DNA of 64,000 nt from CAZTHK01 sp964613215 (lineage in GTDB: Bacteria; Krumholzibacteriota; Krumholzibacteriia; Krumholzibacteriales; CAZTHK01), in contig CAZTHK010000014.1 in the NCBI GenBank assembly GCA_964613215.1, positions 1 to 64,000 of the forward strand, in the 5' to 3' direction. Numbering within the stretch: position 1 is the stretch's first letter; the number at the start of each line of letters is the position of its first letter. The position numbers and the translations under genes are program-made. Under the pieces are notes generated by a model, which was given only the letters and a program-made list of their open reading frames with translations, did not search any database and had not been told where the DNA came from. This document shows, piece after piece, positions 17,734-26,248 of this stretch.

Positions 17734-18605
17734 GCCTCGAGATGAATGAAATATCCTCCCGGACCGGGAGGATAATGGTGGCCAGTTTCCTTCTGCACTG
17801 TGTAGTCGGGCTGATTCTTCTTACCGGAGAAGATAAGACCGGGATGAGGAAGGGAGCTGATTTTACCGAGATCGTCTGGATAAAAGATGAGGGTATTAAT
17901 ACCGGCTCGGGTCATCTGGATAGTAAACGGAACCGGCCTGTGGAAGTTAAGGGAAAAGGCGCTGATCCGGTTAATCCTGATCATTCTGTCCCCGAACCCC
18001 CCGCCTCCAGGCTGAGTAATATTATCCGGCAGGGCGGGAGTAGAGAAGAGAGCGGCCTGATGGATGCGGTCAAACTGGCCCTGGGGCGCCCTCCCGGGAC
18101 AGACCGGGAAAAGGGTATTGAATCATCCGGCCGGCGTTTCGGGATTAAACTTATCCGGGGGGAACAGGGAGTAGAACGGGAACTGCATCCCAACCGGGAG
18201 AAGGTTGCCAGGCTGAAACTCAGAGTAACCGAGGCATCCATCCTTCCCATGCCGGAGAAGAGAACAGATACCAGAGAAGCTGTGGACGGGGGAGAGGCAT
18301 CCCTGGAAGGGCCTGTTTCCGACAGGGCTCTTCTGTCATACCGGTTGCCCGGATATCCCGGCTGGGCTAAAAGCGAAGGCATTGAGGTATCGGCCAGCAT
18401 TTATTTCGAGGTGAGACCGGACGGGAGGGTGGATGATAATATTCTGATAGAAGAAACATCGGGATATCAGGATTTCGACCGTAGTGCAGTAGAAGCTGTC
18501 CTGTCCTGGCGATTCCAGCCGGTGGAAGGAAATCTATCCGCCAATCAATGGGGGAGGATAACGTTTGAATTCAGAATAGAGGAGAGCGGGGGAAGAAGAA
18601 GATAA
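17715..18605 (+). CDS. tonB: TonB-family energy transducer
   Basis: A 296-aa protein with a single N-terminal transmembrane helix (about 20-39, IMVASFLLHCVVGLILLTG), a long charged, low-complexity periplasmic region and a C-terminal TonB-type domain (about 205-290; SASIYFEVRPDGRVDD, IEETSGYQDFDRSAVEAV, WRFQPVEGN). This domain contacts outer-membrane partners. GGGAGGAT 5 nt before the ATG supports this start even though it lies inside exbD 2. The linker is unusually rich in Arg, Glu and Gly instead of the Pro-Lys/Pro-Glu repeats of classical TonB. No TonB-dependent receptor is encoded in the window, so its partner is unknown; the PorV-like or FlgD-like proteins are possible. Confidence 0.88.
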   Translation: MDAKLLSLEMNEISSRTGRIMVASFLLHCVVGLILLTGEDKTGMRKGADFTEIVWIKDEGINTGSGHLDSKRNRPVEVKGKGADPVNPDHSVPEPPASRLSNIIRQGGSREESGLMDAVKLALGRPPGTDREKGIESSGRRFGIKLIRGEQGVERELHPNREKVARLKLRVTEASILPMPEKRTDTREAVDGGEASLEGPVSDRALLSYRLPGYPGWAKSEGIEVSASIYFEVRPDGRVDDNILIEETSGYQDFDRSAVEAVLSWRFQPVEGNLSANQWGRITFEFRIEESGGRRR

Positions 18606-18633
18606 CCGTATTCCGGAAGGGGAGCTGATAGCT

Positions 18634-19695
18634 ATGACAACCAGGAAGAGCCTTATTATTTTGACCGTATTATCTGTAACCGGTATGGGAGTATTATCTT
18701 CTCCCGGCGGGGATGTTTCCGCTATGGACCATAATCCCGGAGGAGGAAGGGAAATCAATACTCACTTTTCCCGCAGTGCAGCAGAGGAGAGTAAACTCCC
18801 GGACAGCCTGTTGTATTTCCGGTACCGGGACGGGGATGAAACTCTGCCCGGTATGCCGGACAGCAGCATGATACTTAAGGGAAGCAAAGATGGAACGGCG
18901 TTCGGCAGAATGGTGGTGGAGGGTGAGAATATGACCAGAATGCCGCTGGATATGCCCCCGGTGGAGATGGCGCTGGATGTGCGTTCACCTGTGGCTCTGA
19001 ATTGGAGTAAGGGATGGGAGAGGATAAACATGCTGAAGCCCCTGGTCATGAATACATCCCTGTCACATTCCAGGTATCTTGCCTGCCCCTGGATGATGAA
19101 TTTCAGGGGGGGGAAGGTTGTGGTGTTCCGTCACCGGGTCAAGGAGGCAGGGGAATGGAGTTTGGTTATTTCTAACTCACTGGGAGATACGGTCAGGATA
19201 ATGGAAGATAAAGGTGAATTGCCGGAAGAAATCGTATGGGATGGTCTGAACGATGATGGAATACCCGCTCAGCCGGGATTACTGTATTCATATACGGTCG
19301 AACTGGAGAATGACCGGGGAAACATCAGCCATATTCCCGGCCGGGGTTTCCGGCTGCCTCCCTACGCAGTGGAGAGGGATGATCAACTTATTCTGATGTT
19401 TTCTCCCGATCAATTGCAGGGTAAGGGGAACCGGAGCTGGCAGACAGGGTTAACCTCATCCATGTTGCTGACGGAGGCTTCCAGCCGGCTCAACCAGATT
19501 GAATCCCCGGACGGAGAGGTGATAGTGGAGGTGAATGCCCGGGACCGGAGCAAGGCAAGGTCAATCTGCGAAGGGGTGGTGAAGGCACTGCGTACCCTGG
19601 TGATAAATGGTTCTGAGCGGGTCAGTTCTGGTTTTGAAACGAGTGGCCAGGCACCTCCGGGAGGCACCATAAAGATTACAGCTTCAAAATATTAA
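18634..19695 (+). CDS. Exported protein with FlgD-like and degenerate OmpA-like domains
   Basis: A 353-aa protein with a signal peptide (LIILTVLSVTGMGVLSS, about 7-23). The middle (about 165-240) is a FlgD-like Ig module: EWSLVISNSLGD, then IVWDGLNDDGIPAQPG and YSYTVELENDRG, the same W-D-G element seen in the proteins ending at 11385 and 12680. The last about 90 residues look like a worn OmpA-type domain: SRLNQIESPDGEVIVEVNA, then DRSKARSICEGVVKALR and a final I-K-I-T-A strand, but without the usual peptidoglycan-binding Asp/Arg pair. It follows the tonB-like gene by 28 bp and closes the envelope cluster. Function unknown; probably an outer-membrane or periplasmic partner of the motor. Confidence 0.7.
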   Translation: MTTRKSLIILTVLSVTGMGVLSSPGGDVSAMDHNPGGGREINTHFSRSAAEESKLPDSLLYFRYRDGDETLPGMPDSSMILKGSKDGTAFGRMVVEGENMTRMPLDMPPVEMALDVRSPVALNWSKGWERINMLKPLVMNTSLSHSRYLACPWMMNFRGGKVVVFRHRVKEAGEWSLVISNSLGDTVRIMEDKGELPEEIVWDGLNDDGIPAQPGLLYSYTVELENDRGNISHIPGRGFRLPPYAVERDDQLILMFSPDQLQGKGNRSWQTGLTSSMLLTEASSRLNQIESPDGEVIVEVNARDRSKARSICEGVVKALRTLVINGSERVSSGFETSGQAPPGGTIKITASKY

Positions 19696-19770
19696 AACGG
19701 TACTCTACCTTATCCGGGCAACTATTCAATCAGATTATGAAAAATCGAGACTGCTCCACCTCATTTTGCC

Positions 19771-19837
19771 TTGACAATTCTCAAATTTATCTTTAGCATA
19801 GCAAATTCTTGACTGAATAGGTATTTCTTTGTATCTA
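19771..19837 (+). promoter_or_regulatory. Two tandem sigma70-type promoters for acsA
   Basis: Promoter 1: TTGACA (19771-19776), 17 bp, TAGCAT (19794-19799). Promoter 2: TTGACT (19809-19814), 17 bp, TATCTA (19832-19837). Both lie in the 187-bp gap ahead of acsA. Confidence 0.6.
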
Positions 19838-19882
19838 TTTGTTATCAAGTAGCAGTCACGTGCAAACTATGGGAGGTACCAT

Positions 19883-21838
19883 ATGACCGAGGAAAAGAAG
19901 TCGATCACTTCAATGCTTGACGAAAAGAGGAAGTTCCCGCCACCGGAGGAATTTTCCAAGCAGGCTTATATCAAGAGCATGGACGAATATAAGGCTCTTT
20001 ACCAGAAGGCCGAGGAAGATCTGGAAGGTTTCTGGGCGGAGCAGGCGGAGGAACTGCTGGACTGGTCCCAGAAATGGGACAAGGTGCTGGAATGGAATCC
20101 CCCCTTCGCCAAGTGGTTCCAGGGTGGCAAGTTGAATATTGCCTATAACTGTCTGGACAGGCACCTGGAGAATGGGAAGGCCGATAAGACCGCTATAATA
20201 TGGGAAGGCGAGCCCGAAGGGGATACCCGGAAGTTCACCTATAAGGAACTTCATGCCGAAGTGAGCAAGTTTGCCAACGTGCTCAAGAAGCACGGTATTG
20301 AGAAGGGTGACCGGGTGTGTATATATCTGCCCATGGTTCCGGAGCTGGCTATAGCCATGCTGGCATGTGTCAGGATCGGAGCCATCCACAGCATCGTGTT
20401 CGGCGGATTCAGCGCGGAATCCCTCAAGGACCGTATTGTGGATGCCGAGGCAAAGATGCTGATCACCTCGGATGGTTCATTCCGTAAGGGAAAGACTATC
20501 CCACTGAAGAAAAACGCAGATGAGGCCCTGGAGGGATCCCCCTCCATAGAAAATGTTATCGTGGTTCAGAGGACCGAGAGCGATATCAATATGAAAGAGG
20601 GAAGGGATATCTGGTGGCATGACGAGATGAAGGATGCCAGTCCGGAATGCCCGGTGGAAGAGATGGATGCGGAGGATGTGGCATTTATCCTTTACACCAG
20701 CGGAACCACCGGAAAGCCCAAAGGCGTGGTTCACACCACCGGCGGTTATCTGCTGTATGTAACCCTGACCTCAAAGCTGATCTTCGACATCAAGGATGAC
20801 GATGTCTACTGGTGTACTGCGGATATCGGCTGGATCACCGGCCACTCATACATCACCTACGGCCCCCTCAGCCTGGGAGCCACTTCAGTGATGTTCGAGG
20901 GAGTGCCCAGCTATCCCGAACCGGACCGTTTCTGGGATATAGTGGAGAAGTTCAAGATCAATATCTTCTATACCGCTCCCACCGCCATCAGGGCCATCGC
21001 CAAGAATGGCGACGAATGGCCGGCCAAGCATGATCTGTCCAGCCTGCGCCTGCTGGGTACAGTGGGGGAGCCGATCAATCCCGAGGCCTGGATGTGGTAC
21101 TACAAGATTATCGGCGGAGAGAAATGCCCCATTGTGGATACCTGGTGGCAGACCGAAACCGGTGGTATCATGATCACACCCATGCCGGGAGCTTTTCCCC
21201 TTAAACCGGGTTCGGCTACCCTGCCATTCCCCGGTATTTTCCCGCAGGTGGTCAGGGAGGATGGATCTCCCTGTGATGCCAACGAGGGCGGTTATCTGAT
21301 CATCCGCAAGCCCTGGCCCGGCATGCTCAGAACTATCTGGGGAGATGCCCGGAGGTTCAAGGAGACCTACTTCTCCCGTTTCAAGGACCTCTACTTCACC
21401 GGTGACGGTGCCCGCTTCGACGAAGACGGCTATTACTGGATCATGGGGCGGGTGGACGACGTGATCAACGTCTCGGGCCACCGTATCGGCACCATGGAGG
21501 TAGAGAGTGCACTGGTCAGTCACGATGCTGTTGCCGAGGCGGCAGTAGTTCCCATGCCTCATGAAGTAAAGGGGCAGGGTCTGTATGCCTTCGTTACCGT
21601 GGCCGGCGGAGTGGAGAAGAGCGACGATCTGATCAAGGAACTGAGGAACCATGTGAGCGAGGAGATAGGGCCTATCGCCAAGCCGGATAAGATTCAGTTC
21701 GCCGATGCTCTTCCCAAGACCCGCAGTGGTAAGATAATGAGAAGAATCTTGAGAAGTATCGCTGCCGGCAAGGATATCGGTGACACTACCACCCTGGCGG
21801 ATCCCGGTGTGGTGGATGATCTGATCAAGGATCATTAG
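19883..21838 (+). CDS. acsA: Acetyl-CoA synthetase (AMP-forming)
   Basis: Activates acetate to acetyl-CoA through acetyl-AMP. The 651-aa length is typical. Adenylation motifs are intact: YTSGTTGKPKG near 270, a TAPTAIRA stretch near 360, TWWQTETGG near 420, and the C-terminal PKTRSGKIMRR near 613 whose last catalytic Lys is the usual acetylation target. The N-terminal segment (about 1-60) is the ACAS_N domain. GGGAGG lies 6 nt before the ATG. It is single, with its own promoters and a perfect terminator at 21868-21904. Together with nifJ it provides acetate assimilation or, less likely, acetate release. Confidence 0.96.
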   Translation: MTEEKKSITSMLDEKRKFPPPEEFSKQAYIKSMDEYKALYQKAEEDLEGFWAEQAEELLDWSQKWDKVLEWNPPFAKWFQGGKLNIAYNCLDRHLENGKADKTAIIWEGEPEGDTRKFTYKELHAEVSKFANVLKKHGIEKGDRVCIYLPMVPELAIAMLACVRIGAIHSIVFGGFSAESLKDRIVDAEAKMLITSDGSFRKGKTIPLKKNADEALEGSPSIENVIVVQRTESDINMKEGRDIWWHDEMKDASPECPVEEMDAEDVAFILYTSGTTGKPKGVVHTTGGYLLYVTLTSKLIFDIKDDDVYWCTADIGWITGHSYITYGPLSLGATSVMFEGVPSYPEPDRFWDIVEKFKINIFYTAPTAIRAIAKNGDEWPAKHDLSSLRLLGTVGEPINPEAWMWYYKIIGGEKCPIVDTWWQTETGGIMITPMPGAFPLKPGSATLPFPGIFPQVVREDGSPCDANEGGYLIIRKPWPGMLRTIWGDARRFKETYFSRFKDLYFTGDGARFDEDGYYWIMGRVDDVINVSGHRIGTMEVESALVSHDAVAEAAVVPMPHEVKGQGLYAFVTVAGGVEKSDDLIKELRNHVSEEIGPIAKPDKIQFADALPKTRSGKIMRRILRSIAAGKDIGDTTTLADPGVVDDLIKDH

Positions 21839-21867
21839 TAACTGATCGGATATGGTTCAGTTGATCT

Positions 21868-21904
21868 GGGGCGGAGTTGTAGATACTCCGCCCCTTTTTA
21901 TTTT
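21868..21904 (+). terminator. Terminator of acsA
   Basis: GGGGCGGAGT (21868-21877) and ACTCCGCCCC (21885-21894) form a perfect 10-bp stem, followed by TTTTTATTTT. Confidence 0.95.
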
Positions 21905-22450
21905 CCGAAAAGAGTAATAGGGGGGAGGTATAAATCCACCCGCCATGAAAAACCGGCGGTAATTTTTCTGTCTCCATATCTCTGCTCTCAGGGTGAATGT
22001 ATATGTTTTCAACACTGATATCCGGAGGTTAACCTCAATGCGTCAGAATGATCCTGGCCGGACCAGAGCTACAGGCTGTAGATCCGGCGGCGTAACTGTA
22101 CCATGCTGCAGTTCATTCCACCACAGCCGGTGGTGTTAACAAATTTGCGGGATCACATGGATAGAGGTATGGATTAACCGGAATGAAGCCGGGGCGAAAG
22201 TATTATTGACGGATTGAGGTCAAATTTCCCGGCAGCTGTGGGAAGCAACCTCCGGTAACCGGCTTCGTTCCGTCCGGTTCGGCAACCACCCATTTACATA
22301 CATCATTATCACTCCGGCTGTTTTCAGGAGATAAGAGGTGGTGGTCGATATAAGCGGAAGTTATAGCTGCAACCTATACCGCTGCCTCTATGCCGGCCAT
22401 GATAATCACTGGTTGAGGGGGTTGAATGAATTCCTGATATTCAGAAGATA
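21905..22450 (+). ncRNA. Gene-free stretch with several strong stem-loops; possible structured RNA
   Basis: No long frame on either strand. Structures read by eye, in order: CCGCC/GGCGG near 21941-21959 followed by a T run; a 12-bp palindrome GAGGTTAACCTC (22025-22036); a hairpin at 22057-22088 (GCCGGA/TCCGGC outside CTACA-GGC-TGTAG); CCACC/GGTGG (22118-22133); a 14-bp stem pairing 22179-22192 with 22259-22272 (one G-U) that encloses two smaller hairpins, TTGAC/GTCAA and TTCCC/GGGAA; and a nested 15-bp hairpin at 22334-22389 (AGAGG, AGCGG, TATAG with exact complements). I could not match it to tmRNA, 6S RNA or a known riboswitch. The strand is a guess. Confidence 0.4.
22038..22139 (+). CDS. 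Doubtful 33-aa Cys-containing small frame
   Basis: ATG at 22038 with GGAGG 9 nt upstream opens a 33-codon frame with four Cys (residues 14, 23, 24, 33). The good ribosome site is part of a 12-bp palindrome, and the frame crosses two stem-loops, so it may be chance within a structured RNA. No similarity recognised. Confidence 0.2.
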   Translation: MRQNDPGRTRATGCRSGGVTVPCCSSFHHSRWC

Positions 22451-22452
22451 AC

Positions 22453-22482
22453 AAAGCCCGGGGAACCTTCACCCCGGGCTTT
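22453..22482 (-). terminator. Terminator of nifJ (possibly bidirectional)
   Basis: AAAGCCCGGGG (22453-22463) and CCCCGGGCTTT (22472-22482) form a perfect 11-bp stem. Read leftward it is followed by GTTATCTTC; it lies 55 bp past the nifJ stop. It could also end a rightward RNA from the structured stretch. Confidence 0.85.
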
Positions 22483-22536
22483 ATGGTTAACCTGCCTGCC
22501 TTGCTGAGGCTGGTTTCTGCCTGAGCCGGCCCTGGC

Positions 22537-25500
22537 TTAATCTTCTTTTCCGTAATCTATGGCAGCCAGCTGCTGGTAGGTTTTCCAGCGCCTGCTGATC
22601 TCCTCTTTGGCCTGTTCGAGCAGCATATCGGCCACCTGGGGAGATTCCTTCTTCAGGTTCTTGTACCTGTTTTCGTTGTAGATGTAATCTTTCAGGTCCA
22701 TGGAGGGCTCCTTGGAATCTATCTCCAGAGGATTCTTGCCCTCATCCAGAAGCCGGGGATTGAATCTCATCAGGGGCCAGTATCCCGATTTGACCGCCGC
22801 CTTCTGCTGTTCCCTGCCGTTAATCAGGTTGTAACCCTGTCCTATACAGGGGCAGTAGGCGATTATTACTGACGGTCCGTCGTAGGACTCCGCTTCCAGG
22901 AAAGCCCTTATGGTCTGTCTCTCGCTGGCTCCCATGGCCACCCTGGCTACGTAGACATTACCGTAGGTCATAGCCATCATGGCCAGATCCTTCTTGGGTG
23001 TTCTCTTGCCTGCTGCAGCGAATTTGGCGATAGCTCCCAGGGGAGTTGCCTTGGACATCTGTCCTCCGGTGTTGGAGTATGTTTCGGTGTCCAGCACCAG
23101 GACATTGACGTCATGCCTCTGGGCTATAACATGGTCCAGACCGCCGTAACCGATATCATATGCCCATCCGTCCCCGCCCAGGATCCATACCGATTTCTTT
23201 GCCAGAACATCCAGCAGACTGAGAAGATTCTTAGCTTCAGGAGAATCTATTCCTATCAGTTTTTCCTTCAGCTGATCCACCCTGGCACGCTGATTCTTGA
23301 TATCCTCCTCGGTCTTCTGGGGATCGGATTTGATCTGCTGGACCAGGTCCCGGCCTACTTCCGGGGCCAGCTCATCCAGCAGTTCCATGGCGTAGCCCCT
23401 CTGCTTGTCCAGGGCCAGACGCATTCCGAAACCGAATTCGGCCACATCCTCGAACAGGGAGTTGTTCCAGGCCACACCCCGGCCGTCCCTGTTCTTGGCC
23501 CAGGGGGTGGCGGGCAGGTTGCCCCCGTATATGGAACTGCATCCGGTAGCGTTACCTATCAGGGCACGGTCTCCAAACAGCTGGGTGAGCAGCTTGACGT
23601 AGGGTGTTTCTCCGCATCCTGCACAGGCACCGCTGAATTCGAACAGAGGCTCCAGGAATTGGACTCCCCTGGTGCTGGTACGCTTGACCTTCTCCCTGTC
23701 GATATAGGGAATGGACTGGAAGAATTTCCAGTTCTCCTTCTCCTCTTCCCGGATGGGAGGCTGCGGTTCCATGTTTATTGCTTTCCTGTCAGGATTTTCC
23801 TTATCCACTCCGGGGCAGTGCTTCACACACAGGCCGCACTGGGTGCAGTCCTCTGGTGATACCTGGACGGTGTATTTCATTCCCTTGAAATCCTTGCCCT
23901 TTGCACCGGTAGACTTGAATGAACCGGGGGCGTCGGAAAGAATGTCCGGATCGTATACCTTTGACCTGATTACCGCGTGGGGGCAGATAAGTACACATCT
24001 GCCGCACTGGGTACAGAGCTCAGGTTGCCATACCGGTATCTCCAGGGCTATGTTACGCTTTTCCCAGCAGGTGGTGCCGCTGGGGAAGGTACCGTCCGGA
24101 TCGAATGCACTTACCGGCAGATCATCACCCTCCTTGGCTATCATCCGGCCGATTACGTTGCGCACATATTCGGGAGCCTCATCCGGAACGGGGGGCAGCA
24201 TCTCTTTATCGCTGGTTACATGATCGGGATAATCAATCTGATGAAGGTTCTCAGGAGCTTTGTCCACCGCCTGATAGTTCATATCCAGGATCTTTTCTCC
24301 CTTGCTGCCATATGCCTTCCGGATGAATTCCTTTATCCTGTCTATGGCTTCCTCCCTGGGGATGACATCACTGAGAATGAAGAAGCAGGTCTGCATGATG
24401 GTGTTGATTCTGGCTCCCAGCCCTATCTCCCTGGCGATCTTGTAAGCGTCGATTACGTAGAATTCGAGCTCCTTGTCGATGATCTGCTGCTGGACATGCC
24501 CGGGCAGCTGGTTCCAGGTTTCATCAGCCGGATACGGGCTGTTGAGCAGGAAGGTGCTCTTCGGTTCAGCAACCTTGAGGATATCGATCTTTTCCAGGAA
24601 CTGGAACTGATGACAGCCGACAAAGTTAGCACTCTGCAGCTGATAGGGCGAGGGTATCGGATTGGGCCCGAAGCGAAGGTGGGAAACCGTCATGGAACCG
24701 GCTTTCCTGGAGTCGTAGACGAAGTATCCCTGGCTGTAGTTATCCGTCTCCTCACCGATAATCTTTATGGAGTTCTTGTTGGCACTGACAGTACCGTCGG
24801 AACCGAGACCATAGAATATGGCCCGGGTTTGCTCCGGCTTGTCTATAATGTAACCGCGATCATAATCTATACTGGTTTTTGATACATCATCCTCTATCCC
24901 CACGGTGAAGTGGTTTTTGGGTTTTTCCTTCTTCATTTCGTCGAAAACGCTCTTGACCATGGCGGGGGTGAATTCCTTTGAGGAGAGTCCGTAACGTCCT
25001 CCCACCACTGCGGGAAACTCATCAAATTTACCATTACCGGAGGCCTTGTTCTCGAACAGGGCCGAGATAATATCCTCATACATAGGCTCGCCCAGGCTTC
25101 CCGGTTCCTTGGTCCGGTCCAGAGCACAGATGCTTTTTGCCGTGGAGGGCAGGGCGTCGATGAAGTGCCGGTTGGAGAAGGGACGGTACAGCCGGACCTT
25201 GATCAATCCCACCTTTTCTCCCTTTTCCACCAGATGATCAACCGTTTCGTGGACGGTTTCAGCACCGGAACCCATTATCACTATAACCCGGTCGGCATCC
25301 GGCGCTCCCTCATACTGGAACAGTTCATACTTCCTTCCCACTACCTTTTCGAATCTCTTCATCACCTCTTCGACTATACCGGGACATTTCTGATAGAAGG
25401 GATTTATTGTTTCCCTGGCCTGGAAGAATGTATCGGGATTCTGAGCGGTTCCCCTTATTACCGGCCGGTCGGGGGTAAGAGCTCGATCGCGGTGGGCCAG

Positions 25501-26100
25501 AATGAAATCATCATTGATCATGGCCTTGAAATCTTCATCATCCAGCAGCTCCACCTTGGCGATCTCGTGGGAGGTGCGGAAACCATCGAAGAAATGCAGG
25601 AAGGGCACCCGTGATTCCAGGCTGGCAGCTCCCGATATGAGTGCCAGATCCATGGCTTCCTGGACCGAACACGAAGAGACCAGACCGAATCCGGTGGTTC
25701 TGACAGCCATAACATCACTGTGGTCGCCGAATATGGAAAGGGCATGAGTGGCCACTGTACGGGCGGAGACATTGAACAGGGCGGGAGTAAGCTCTCCCGC
25801 TATCTTGAACATGTTTGGTACCATCAACAGGAGTCCCTGGGAGGCGGTAAATGTGGTGGTAAGCCCGCCCCTCTGAACCGAGCCGTGCACCGCTCCGGCA
25901 GCTCCCGCTTCGCTCTGCATCTCGGTGACCGAGGGCACGGTACCCCATATATTGGTCCGGCCTTCAGCAGACCACTTATCCGCCAGCTCACCCATTGGCG
26001 ATGATGGAGTAATCGGGTAAATAGCAACCACTTCACTGATCTTATGGGCTGAATATGCAGTAGCCTCATTCCCATCAATGGTAACCTTTTTCCTTGTCAT
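22537..26100 (-). CDS. nifJ: Pyruvate:ferredoxin (flavodoxin) oxidoreductase, single-chain
   Basis: Interconverts pyruvate plus CoA and acetyl-CoA plus CO2 with ferredoxin. The 1187-aa single-chain form has all domains in order: the alpha-like N-terminus with AIYPITPSSPMGELADKW, a gamma-like middle, a 2[4Fe-4S] ferredoxin domain (CTQCGRCVLICP and CTQCGLCVKHCP, about 690-750), then the TPP-binding end with GACAGCGETPY, LGGDGWAYDIGYGG and the typical YSNTGGQ. The ATG at 26100 is chosen because GGAGGAAGAGG stands 2-12 nt before it; in-frame codons further upstream would add a non-family leader. It is transcribed away from the glmM-like gene with a shared regulatory gap. With KorABCD it marks ferredoxin-based anaerobic metabolism. 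Confidence 0.97.
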   Translation of the reverse strand: MTRKKVTIDGNEATAYSAHKISEVVAIYPITPSSPMGELADKWSAEGRTNIWGTVPSVTEMQSEAGAAGAVHGSVQRGGLTTTFTASQGLLLMVPNMFKIAGELTPALFNVSARTVATHALSIFGDHSDVMAVRTTGFGLVSSCSVQEAMDLALISGAASLESRVPFLHFFDGFRTSHEIAKVELLDDEDFKAMINDDFILAHRDRALTPDRPVIRGTAQNPDTFFQARETINPFYQKCPGIVEEVMKRFEKVVGRKYELFQYEGAPDADRVIVIMGSGAETVHETVDHLVEKGEKVGLIKVRLYRPFSNRHFIDALPSTAKSICALDRTKEPGSLGEPMYEDIISALFENKASGNGKFDEFPAVVGGRYGLSSKEFTPAMVKSVFDEMKKEKPKNHFTVGIEDDVSKTSIDYDRGYIIDKPEQTRAIFYGLGSDGTVSANKNSIKIIGEETDNYSQGYFVYDSRKAGSMTVSHLRFGPNPIPSPYQLQSANFVGCHQFQFLEKIDILKVAEPKSTFLLNSPYPADETWNQLPGHVQQQIIDKELEFYVIDAYKIAREIGLGARINTIMQTCFFILSDVIPREEAIDRIKEFIRKAYGSKGEKILDMNYQAVDKAPENLHQIDYPDHVTSDKEMLPPVPDEAPEYVRNVIGRMIAKEGDDLPVSAFDPDGTFPSGTTCWEKRNIALEIPVWQPELCTQCGRCVLICPHAVIRSKVYDPDILSDAPGSFKSTGAKGKDFKGMKYTVQVSPEDCTQCGLCVKHCPGVDKENPDRKAINMEPQPPIREEEKENWKFFQSIPYIDREKVKRTSTRGVQFLEPLFEFSGACAGCGETPYVKLLTQLFGDRALIGNATGCSSIYGGNLPATPWAKNRDGRGVAWNNSLFEDVAEFGFGMRLALDKQRGYAMELLDELAPEVGRDLVQQIKSDPQKTEEDIKNQRARVDQLKEKLIGIDSPEAKNLLSLLDVLAKKSVWILGGDGWAYDIGYGGLDHVIAQRHDVNVLVLDTETYSNTGGQMSKATPLGAIAKFAAAGKRTPKKDLAMMAMTYGNVYVARVAMGASERQTIRAFLEAESYDGPSVIIAYCPCIGQGYNLINGREQQKAAVKSGYWPLMRFNPRLLDEGKNPLEIDSKEPSMDLKDYIYNENRYKNLKKESPQVADMLLEQAKEEISRRWKTYQQLAAIDYGKED

Positions 26101-26140
26101 AACCTCTTCCTCCATTAATCTTGATTGACAAAAAAACATT

Positions 26141-26146
26141 ATTATA
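26141..26146 (-). promoter_or_regulatory. -10 element of the nifJ promoter
   Basis: On the minus strand a perfect TATAAT lies at 26146-26141, putting the transcript start about 34 nt before the nifJ ATG. No good -35 hexamer is present at 17 bp, which suggests activator dependence. Confidence 0.55.
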
Positions 26147-26174
26147 CTGTTTATTGCGGCTGCAGTGTATACTA

Positions 26175-26237
26175 AATTAACATTTATAATTTAAATGTCG
26201 AGCAAAAAAGTCCAGCTGGTTGACAATTAACATTTAT
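26175..26237. repeat. 13-bp direct repeat pair in the nifJ/glmM divergent gap
   Basis: AATTAACATTTAT occurs at 26175-26187 and again at 26225-26237, exactly 50 bp (about five helical turns) apart. The first copy runs into an inverted repeat CATTT-ATAATTT-AAATG; the second lies inside the rightward promoter spacer. Confidence 0.6.
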
Positions 26238-26248
26238 TTAACTAATGT
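26220..26248 (+). promoter_or_regulatory. Promoter of the glmM-like gene
   Basis: TTGACA (26220-26225), 17-bp spacer, TAATGT (26243-26248); start expected near 26255, about 47 bp before the ATG. Confidence 0.65.

Noticed and set aside
6728..19695. Calling the envelope block a type IX secretion system
   Set aside because: PorV-like and FlgD-like parts are present, but no PorK, PorL, PorM, PorN, Sov/SprA or PorU is in the window.
20885..21835. Long antisense frame (316 codons) opposite acsA
   Set aside because: Shadow of a strongly biased coding strand; His/Gly/Pro-rich translation with no signal or motif.
21905..22450. tmRNA or 6S RNA in the structured gap
   Set aside because: No alanine-tRNA-like ends or tag frame, and no single long rod with a central bubble.
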